From Bifidobacterium commune (GTDB lineage: Bacteria; Actinomycetota; Actinomycetes; Actinomycetales; Bifidobacteriaceae): 64,000 nucleotides of DNA. The notes beneath the pieces are model-generated. The model searched no databases. It was given only the letters and a program-made list of their open reading frames with translations, and was not told the origin of the DNA. This document shows, piece after piece, positions 58,727-64,000 of the stretch; the stretch's first letter is position 1, and each line of letters begins with the position of its first letter. The position numbers and the translations under genes were made by a program. The stretch covers positions 462,867 to 526,866 of the forward strand of contig NZ_FMBL01000001.1 in assembly GCF_900094885.1 (NCBI RefSeq), in the 5' to 3' direction.

Positions 58727-59566
58727 ATGATTGACGAAGTCATTTTCTTGCGACATGGACGTACTGCATACAACGTGGTTCACCGCCTTCAGGGACAGAT
58801 CGACGTGCCGCTGGATATCGTCGGACAGTGGCAGGCCGATCAGACAGGTGTAGAACTCGCGAAACGATATTATTGGGCCAAAATAAGCTATATCGCAAGG
58901 CATCCAGAAATACTTGTTCAACGGAGTGAGGGTGTTGTCAAACAAAGCAATGTCGGAGAATATCAAAATGTCCCTGCAGCCAAGGGCAAACTCGAAGTGC
59001 GTTCCAGCGATCTTTTTCGGGCTGTTCAAACCGCTCACTCATTTGCCGACTTGCTGGGCATTCCTGTGATAACCGACAAACGCTTGCGGGAACGTAGCTT
59101 TGGCCAGTGGGAAGGAATGACCCATGAGCAAATCAAGTCACTCGATGCCGAAGCCTACCGCTCCTGGAGATCTCGTGAGGGAGGCGAAGCAAAGTACGGT
59201 GTCGAGTCACGCACGCGAGTTGGTGCACGTGGAGCAAATGCGGTTCTTGAACTGCTTGACGAACATGCCGATGATGAGGAGCCGACGACACTCATGTTGG
59301 TCAGCCACGGTTCATTCATAGCGGCCACGATTGAAACGTTGTTGGGCATGGACCCAGAAAGCGATAAACTTGGCAATATTCCCAATGCGTTCTGGTCCAG
59401 ATTGAAACCATTGAGCGGAGACGATAGGAGCTGCTCCTGGAAGCTCGCGGAATACAACTGTGGGCCGGCCATTGCTTTTGAACAGGATTGGTCGAATGGT
59501 CCCGAGGAATTGCACTATCCTGGTCAGACACGGATGACTCCGCTGCCGGTGACTGCGACCGTGTGA
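58727..59566 (+). CDS. Histidine-phosphatase (phosphoglycerate-mutase-like) protein, second copy
   Basis: 279 aa. The catalytic 'FLRHGRTAYNVVHRLQG' puts the phospho-His at residue 10. 'SSDLFRAVQTAHSFADLLGI', 'RERSFGQWEGMT' and 'LVSHGSFIA' complete the site. A charged insertion of about 35 residues (roughly 45-80) is absent from the copy at 53166; otherwise the order of motifs is the same. ATG 58727 is chosen for its SD (GGAGAGG); the frame extends 54 codons upstream without an SD. The tail beyond 'YNCGPAIAFEQDW' is variable. Substrate unknown. Confidence 0.9.
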   Translation: MIDEVIFLRHGRTAYNVVHRLQGQIDVPLDIVGQWQADQTGVELAKRYYWAKISYIARHPEILVQRSEGVVKQSNVGEYQNVPAAKGKLEVRSSDLFRAVQTAHSFADLLGIPVITDKRLRERSFGQWEGMTHEQIKSLDAEAYRSWRSREGGEAKYGVESRTRVGARGANAVLELLDEHADDEEPTTLMLVSHGSFIAATIETLLGMDPESDKLGNIPNAFWSRLKPLSGDDRSCSWKLAEYNCGPAIAFEQDWSNGPEELHYPGQTRMTPLPVTATV

Positions 59567-59700
59567 TGGTTACTTTTGCACTGGAGGAAGACGTAACTTG
59601 TTCTGTGTGTGAGTTAAAAAGTTCCGACGGGGGATTATTCTTGACGTTTGGACTAAATGGAGACAGGAAAGCGTTTGAGCTGTTGTGGGATTCTGCATGA
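59566..59700 (+). CDS. Possible 44-aa protein coupled to the histidine phosphatase
   Basis: An ATG overlaps the preceding stop as TGATG, a common arrangement for re-initiation. The frame encodes 44 residues with a CSVC motif and ends 'LNGDRKAFELLWDSA', which reads like real protein. No SD, no known family. It may be a chance frame. Confidence 0.3.
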   Translation: MVTFALEEDVTCSVCELKSSDGGLFLTFGLNGDRKAFELLWDSA

Positions 59701-59772
59701 TGCGAAATCGTGGTACAAAAGCGCACGCTCGTGTATCTCGTTTGAAGCGAAGGGTGAAGAAACGAAAGGTGG

Positions 59773-60750
59773 GTGGCGGACGTGCTGAGAATGTTCAATA
59801 CGGTTAATGGACAAGTCGAGCAGATAAAAACGTTGGAAAATGGCGCTTGGATTTGTCTGTCGGATCCCACAGATGTAGAACTCGCCACGGTATCCTCACA
59901 AACCGGCATCGATCTGGCTGACCTTCGTGCTCCTCTGGATGATGAGGAACGTTCTCGCGTCGATTCGGAAGACGATTACACGATGATCATCGTCGACATA
60001 CCGACTGTCGAGCAGCGCGATGGGCGAGATCATTACGAAACAATTCCTCTGGCCATCATTATTTCGGCCCACACCATTACCACGGTGTGCATGCAGGACA
60101 CTCCGGTGCTTCATCCGTTTATGGAAGGCACAATCCGGGGATTCAACACATACATGAAAACCCGTTTCGTTCTGCAGATTCTCTATCGCAACGCCACGAT
60201 GTACCTACGTTATTTGCGTATCATCGATCGAAGCTCGGATGATCTTGAACTTAAGCTCCAGCATTCAATGCAAAATCGCGAGATTCTTCAGCTGCTTGAG
60301 CTTTCCAAAACCTTGGTCTATTTCACCACAAGCCTCAAATCCAATGAAATTGTGATGGAAAAGCTGCGTGTGACAGAGAAGCTCAACTCCCTAACCCATA
60401 TTAAGCAGTATTCGGAGGATGAGGATCTTCTGGACGACGTCATCACGGAAAACAAACAGGCCATCGAGATGGCGAACATTTACAGCGGGGTTTTGGCGAA
60501 TATGACCGATGCTTCAGCTTCGATCGTCTCGAACAACCTGAACAACGTGATGCGTATCTTCACCATCATTTCCATCGTTTTATCCATTCCTACTTTGATT
60601 TTTTCTATGTACGGGATGAATTTCCAAGATGGTATGTTCGGCATGCCTTTCACCAATTCCAGATGGGGCTTCTTCCTCGTTATTTTCGTATCGATGGTGA
60701 TTACCGGTATCGTTGCCTGGTGGCTTACCAAATCGAGACTGTTCAAGTAG
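59773..60750 (+). CDS. CorA-family magnesium/cobalt transporter
   Basis: 325 aa. Soluble N-terminal alpha/beta domain (about 1-140), a long stalk helix, and two C-terminal membrane helices. The signature GMN is at 281-283 in 'YGMNFQDGMFGMPF', just after the first helix. These proteins form pentameric Mg2+ channels gated by cytosolic Mg2+. The charged C-terminal end ('WLTKSRLFK') faces the cytosol. GTG 59773 with GAAAGG is used; GTG 59782 or ATG 59791 are alternatives. The solute-binding lipoprotein gene starts 10 bp after it. Confidence 0.92.
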   Translation: MADVLRMFNTVNGQVEQIKTLENGAWICLSDPTDVELATVSSQTGIDLADLRAPLDDEERSRVDSEDDYTMIIVDIPTVEQRDGRDHYETIPLAIIISAHTITTVCMQDTPVLHPFMEGTIRGFNTYMKTRFVLQILYRNATMYLRYLRIIDRSSDDLELKLQHSMQNREILQLLELSKTLVYFTTSLKSNEIVMEKLRVTEKLNSLTHIKQYSEDEDLLDDVITENKQAIEMANIYSGVLANMTDASASIVSNNLNNVMRIFTIISIVLSIPTLIFSMYGMNFQDGMFGMPFTNSRWGFFLVIFVSMVITGIVAWWLTKSRLFK

Positions 60751-60760
60751 AGGTAGTGTT

Positions 60761-61690
60761 GTGAGGAGGATAAGCATCGCTTCGGTATTACGACAATCCC
60801 GAGAACAGTGTCGCGCTTCGTTGCGTCGTATTTATGCAACGTTGTGCTCGCTAGGTTTGCTGTTTGCGGTAGGGGGATGCGGAGTGACCCAGACTCCCAC
60901 TTCTGCAGATGTTCCCCAGGGGCCGACAATTGCCATAGCCGTAACCAACGATGTGCCGGGTCTCGGTTTTGAACATGAGGGCAAATATTCGGGTTTTGAC
61001 ATTGAGGTTGCTCGTTATGTGGCTCAGAAGCTTGGGTATGCAGAAAAACAAATCGTATTCAAACCGGTTTCGACAGCATCAGTAGTCCAAACACTTGAGG
61101 ACTCCAAGGCAGATTTGTATGTTTCGATAAGACCTTCGTTGACCGCAACCACTGCGGGAAGACAGCTTGGCGTTTCGAATGCGTATCTCATCGATCCTCT
61201 GGCATTGTTGGTGCCGAAGCGATTGCAGGATGAATTCACTGACTCATCTTCGCTTGATAACCGGAAAATATGCACTGTCAAGGGAACTTCAGACGCAAAC
61301 TATTTTGCTTCACACGTCCCTGGAGTGCAGGTCGAACAGCGGGATACGTATCCGCAATGTCTCACAGCTTTGCTTTCCGGTGCGGTGGATGCGGTCGGTG
61401 CGGATGCCGCAGTTTTGGCGGGACTTGCTTCCGGTGTCGTCGAACGGAGCGTGACTGTTTTAGGTGATCAGTCCGCATCGGATTCGCTGGCGGCATTTGT
61501 CGCAGGTATTGCACAGGTTCCACATGTCGTGATGGTTCGACAGTCTGATGGTGAGCTTACTAAAAAAATTGATAATATACTTCGTGACATGGCTGAAGAC
61601 GGCACGTGGAGTCAAGCCGTTGAAACAATGCGGAAGGATGTCGGTTACTCGTTCGATGAATCGCTAAACGTAACAATGAGGCGTCACTGA
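60761..61690 (+). CDS. Extracellular solute-binding lipoprotein, amino-acid (family 3) type
   Basis: 309 aa. A basic N-terminus, a hydrophobic helix and the lipobox VGGC (Cys40) mark a lipoprotein signal. The mature part has the family-3 pattern: 'GKYSGFDIEVARYVAQKLGY', 'DLYVSIRPSLTATTAGRQLG', 'ALLSGAVDAVGADAAVLAGL', 'DNILRDMAEDGTWSQA'. Such proteins deliver polar amino acids to an ABC importer, but no permease or ATPase gene is adjacent in the window. GTG 60761 is chosen for SD GAGG at 7 nt; the longer frame to 60713 overlaps corA. Confidence 0.88.
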   Translation: MRRISIASVLRQSREQCRASLRRIYATLCSLGLLFAVGGCGVTQTPTSADVPQGPTIAIAVTNDVPGLGFEHEGKYSGFDIEVARYVAQKLGYAEKQIVFKPVSTASVVQTLEDSKADLYVSIRPSLTATTAGRQLGVSNAYLIDPLALLVPKRLQDEFTDSSSLDNRKICTVKGTSDANYFASHVPGVQVEQRDTYPQCLTALLSGAVDAVGADAAVLAGLASGVVERSVTVLGDQSASDSLAAFVAGIAQVPHVVMVRQSDGELTKKIDNILRDMAEDGTWSQAVETMRKDVGYSFDESLNVTMRRH

Positions 61691-61777
61691 TTCGTTGCGC
61701 AGCATGTCGTCCTTCATGTGGGTGATATGGTCCAGTTTAGAAGCCTGTGTCCAGTTGAGCCACAATAATTTCCTATT

Positions 61778-64000
61778 ATGAGCGACAACGAGCAAGGCGT
61801 AGCTACGGGCGCCAATACACCGAGCGAACCAGCCTACCGATATAACGCGCGAATGGCGCAGAATATCGAAGGGAAATGGCAGAAGACATGGGATGAAAAC
61901 GGCACGTTCTGGGCTGCAAATGTCAACGGAGATCTGACTGACGGCGAGGGGCGACACGCTGACGGACGGACCCCTTATTTTGCGATGGACATGTTCCCTT
62001 ACCCTTCTGGCAAAGGTCTGCATGTGGGGCATCCGTTAGGATATCTGGCTACCGATGTCGTCAGCCGTTATCATCGCATGAAGGGTGAAAATGTGCTGCA
62101 TGCCATGGGATACGATGCTTTTGGTCTGCCTGCTGAGCAGTATGCCGTGCAGACCGGCCAACATCCACGTGTGACCACTGAAGCCAATATCGCCAACATG
62201 CGCCGTCAGTTGCACCGCATGGGCCTGAGCTTCGACGATCGGCGTACTTTCGCCACCATTGATTCCGATTACGTGCGATGGACGCAGTGGATATTCTCAC
62301 GTATCTATGATGCTTGGTACGATCCCGATTTTGTCCGTCCGGATGGAGGCACGGGCTCGGCACGCAATATCAGCTCCTTGATTGATCAGTTCGCACGTGG
62401 TGAGCGCGCTATCCCTGGCTTCGAAGAATCCGGCAAGCAGTGGAGCGATTTGACGCCGGCCGAGCAAGCGGATGTACTCAATGATTTCCGTTTGGCTTAT
62501 ATTTCGAAATCCCCAGTTAACTGGTGCCCAGGCTTGGGCACGGTGCTAGCCAACGAAGAGGTTACCGCCGAAGGCAAGTCGGAACGCGGCAACTTCCCGG
62601 TCTTCCAGCGCGAACTGCGCCAGTGGTCAATGCGCATCACCGCTTACGGTCACAGACTGGTTGAGGATCTTGAGGTCATTGACTGGCCTCAGAAGGTCAA
62701 GCTGATGCAGCGTAACTGGATAGGTGAATCCCATGGCGCTACCGTTCATTTTAAAGTCGAGACGGCAAACGGTGAGCGTGACATGGAAATCTATACGACA
62801 CGACCCGACACCCTGTTCGGAACGACGTTCGCGGTCGTTTCCCCTGAGCATGCTTTGCTTGCTGACATTCCAGCGCAATGGCCCGAGGGCACACCGGGAA
62901 GTTGGAAGGGCGGTTACTCCACACCGGCAGAAGGCATCAATGCATATCGACTTGCTGCAGAGTCCAAAACAGCGCAGGATCGTGTTGCTGAAGGCGGGGT
63001 GAAAACGGGCTTGTTTACCGGTCTTTACGCAGTCAATCCTATTACCGGCGCCAAGCTTCCGGTATTCACTGCTGATTATGTCCTTATGGGGTATGGAACC
63101 GGCGCCATCATGGCTGTGCCGGGAGGTGATCAGCGTGATTATGATTTTGCTATGAAGTTTGGTTTGCCGGTTATTTACACCGTAAAGCCCGCGAGCGATG
63201 ACGATGATCTTGCAGCTTATGAAGGTAAGGCTCCGTACGTTTCACACGACGGTATCGTTATTAATTCATCCACGGACTCGACGCAAGCAAAGGGTGATGC
63301 ACTGAGTCTCAACGGTCTTTCCGTTGAAGAAGCAATTGAAAAGGTGAATGAGTGGCTTGAATCGGCCGGTGTCGGCGAAGGTTCCGTCAGCTATCGTCTG
63401 CGTGACTGGCTCTTCTCCCGCCAGCGGTACTGGGGCGAGCCATTCCCTATCGTTTACGACGAGGATGGGGTTGCACATCTACTGCCTGATTCCATGCTTC
63501 CGATCAATTTGCCGGACGTGCCGGACTATAGCCCGAAGACCTTTGATCCTGAAGATGCCGAAAGCAACCCCGAGGCACCATTGAGCCGCAACGAGGATTG
63601 GGTGAAAGTCACCCTTGATTTCGGTGATGGTCCAAAGACATATTACCGCGATACCAACACCATGCCGAATTGGGCCGGTTCCTGCTGGTATTACATGCGC
63701 TATCTTGACCCAAAGGATAGCGAAAACATGGTTGCTCCGGAAGAATACGGCTACTGGATGGGCCCCAACCACAACGAGGAATCCGGTAAGAGCGGCGGTG
63801 TTGATTTGTATGTCGGCGGTGTAGAACATGCAGTGCTGCACTTGCTGTACTCGCGTTTTTGGCACAAGGTTCTTTTCGACCTCGGATATGTCGACAGTCC
63901 TGAACCGTTCCATAAACTTTTCAACCAAGGCATGATCCAGGCTTACGCTTACACAGATGATCGCGGGCAATACGTGCCAGCCGCCGAAGTGGAAGAAGAT
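61778..64000 (+). CDS. leuS: Leucyl-tRNA synthetase, N-terminal part
   Basis: The frame is open for 741 codons to the window edge, so the C-terminus is missing. Class I synthetase with HVGH at residues 82-85 in '[16 protein letters not shown]', '[13 protein letters not shown]', the CP1 editing domain (about 250-450, '[19 protein letters not shown]'), and '[15 protein letters not shown]'. The KMSKS loop would lie just beyond the edge or near it. A 20-residue polar N-terminus precedes '[16 protein letters not shown]'. No SD is present before ATG 61778, and AT-rich sequence ends a few bases upstream; translation may be leaderless. Confidence 0.97.
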   Translation, partial: MSDNEQGVATGANTPSEPAYRYNARMAQNIEGKWQKTWDENGTFWAANVNGDLTDGEGRHADGRTPYFAMDMFPYPSGKGLHVGHPLGYLATDVVSRYHRMKGENVLHAMGYDAFGLPAEQYAVQTGQHPRVTTEANIANMRRQLHRMGLSFDDRRTFATIDSDYVRWTQWIFSRIYDAWYDPDFVRPDGGTGSARNISSLIDQFARGERAIPGFEESGKQWSDLTPAEQADVLNDFRLAYISKSPVNWCPGLGTVLANEEVTAEGKSERGNFPVFQRELRQWSMRITAYGHRLVEDLEVIDWPQKVKLMQRNWIGESHGATVHFKVETANGERDMEIYTTRPDTLFGTTFAVVSPEHALLADIPAQWPEGTPGSWKGGYSTPAEGINAYRLAAESKTAQDRVAEGGVKTGLFTGLYAVNPITGAKLPVFTADYVLMGYGTGAIMAVPGGDQRDYDFAMKFGLPVIYTVKPASDDDDLAAYEGKAPYVSHDGIVINSSTDSTQAKGDALSLNGLSVEEAIEKVNEWLESAGVGEGSVSYRLRDWLFSRQRYWGEPFPIVYDEDGVAHLLPDSMLPINLPDVPDYSPKTFDPEDAESNPEAPLSRNEDWVKVTLDFGDGPKTYYRDTNTMPNWAGSCWYYMRYLDPKDSENMVAPEEYGYWMGPNHNEESGKSGGVDLYVGGVEHAVLHLLYSRFWHKVLFDLGYVDSPEPFHKLFNQGMIQAYAYTDDRGQYVPAAEVEED

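Overview
The window is a stretch of chromosome from an actinobacterium, almost certainly a Bifidobacterium. The grounds are gene content and order: an oversized LigA, an Actinobacteria-type Mrp, a type I glutamine synthetase followed by DUF4191 and DUF3043 membrane proteins, a complete argCJBDFRGH cluster, and the tyrS / HAD / TlyA / NAD kinase / RecN and proA / nadD / prs / glmU / rsfS groupings. GTG starts are common, SD sequences are GGAGG- or GAAAGG-like, and base composition looks moderate rather than very GC-rich. I cannot name the species. I see no prophage, insertion sequence, CRISPR array or rRNA operon; this is mostly housekeeping chromosome.

Layout. (1) 1-5 kb, plus strand: end of a TPR protein, ligA, mrp. 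(2) 5.3-10.2 kb, minus strand: glnA, DUF4191 protein, lpd, DUF3043 protein, bounded by hairpin terminators. (3) 10.3-16.6 kb: M20 dipeptidase, a thiamine (TPP) riboswitch controlling a thiamine-precursor ECF transporter (YkoE plus one chain fusing both ATPases and the T subunit), and a SpoU-type rRNA methyltransferase. (4) 16.7-21.5 kb: pheST and a Gly/Asn-rich membrane protein. (5) 21.7-31.3 kb: the whole arginine pathway from N-acetylglutamyl phosphate to arginine with its repressor argR; similar AT-rich candidate ArgR sites lie before argC, argF and argG. (6) 31.3-42.5 kb: SGNH hydrolase, tyrS, a three-block RGG/helical/acidic protein, HAD phosphatase, small conserved protein, tlyA, a bactofilin-like gene on the other strand, nadK, recN and a second HAD phosphatase. 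(7) 42.7-45 kb: an intact GntR/YtrA-type repressor gene followed by the wreck of its two-gene ABC transporter, closed by a 40-bp near-perfect palindrome. (8) 45-54 kb: thrC (minus), proA, a hypothetical gene, nadD, prs, tRNA-Gln, glmU, rsfS and a histidine phosphatase. (9) 54-64 kb: small helical stress-type protein, GH13 glycosidase, PPOx-family protein, a large Ser/Gly/Thr-tailed membrane protein, tRNA-Ala, second histidine phosphatase, CorA, a solute-binding lipoprotein, and leuS running off the end.

Functional themes are amino-acid supply (Arg, Thr, Pro, Gln), charging of Phe, Tyr and Leu tRNAs, NAD(P) synthesis (nadD, nadK), PRPP and UDP-GlcNAc supply (prs, glmU), thiamine-precursor uptake, and DNA repair (ligA, recN). 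I found no clear multi-gene system that looks undescribed. The points most worth a second look are the RGG-TPR-acidic protein at 33.7-35.8 kb, the intact repressor left beside a dead transporter, the single-chain EcfA-EcfA'-EcfT protein with an SD-masking riboswitch, the perfect palindrome ahead of nadK-recN, and the bactofilin-like gene overlapping tlyA tail to tail. All calls come from reading the sequence; no database search was run.
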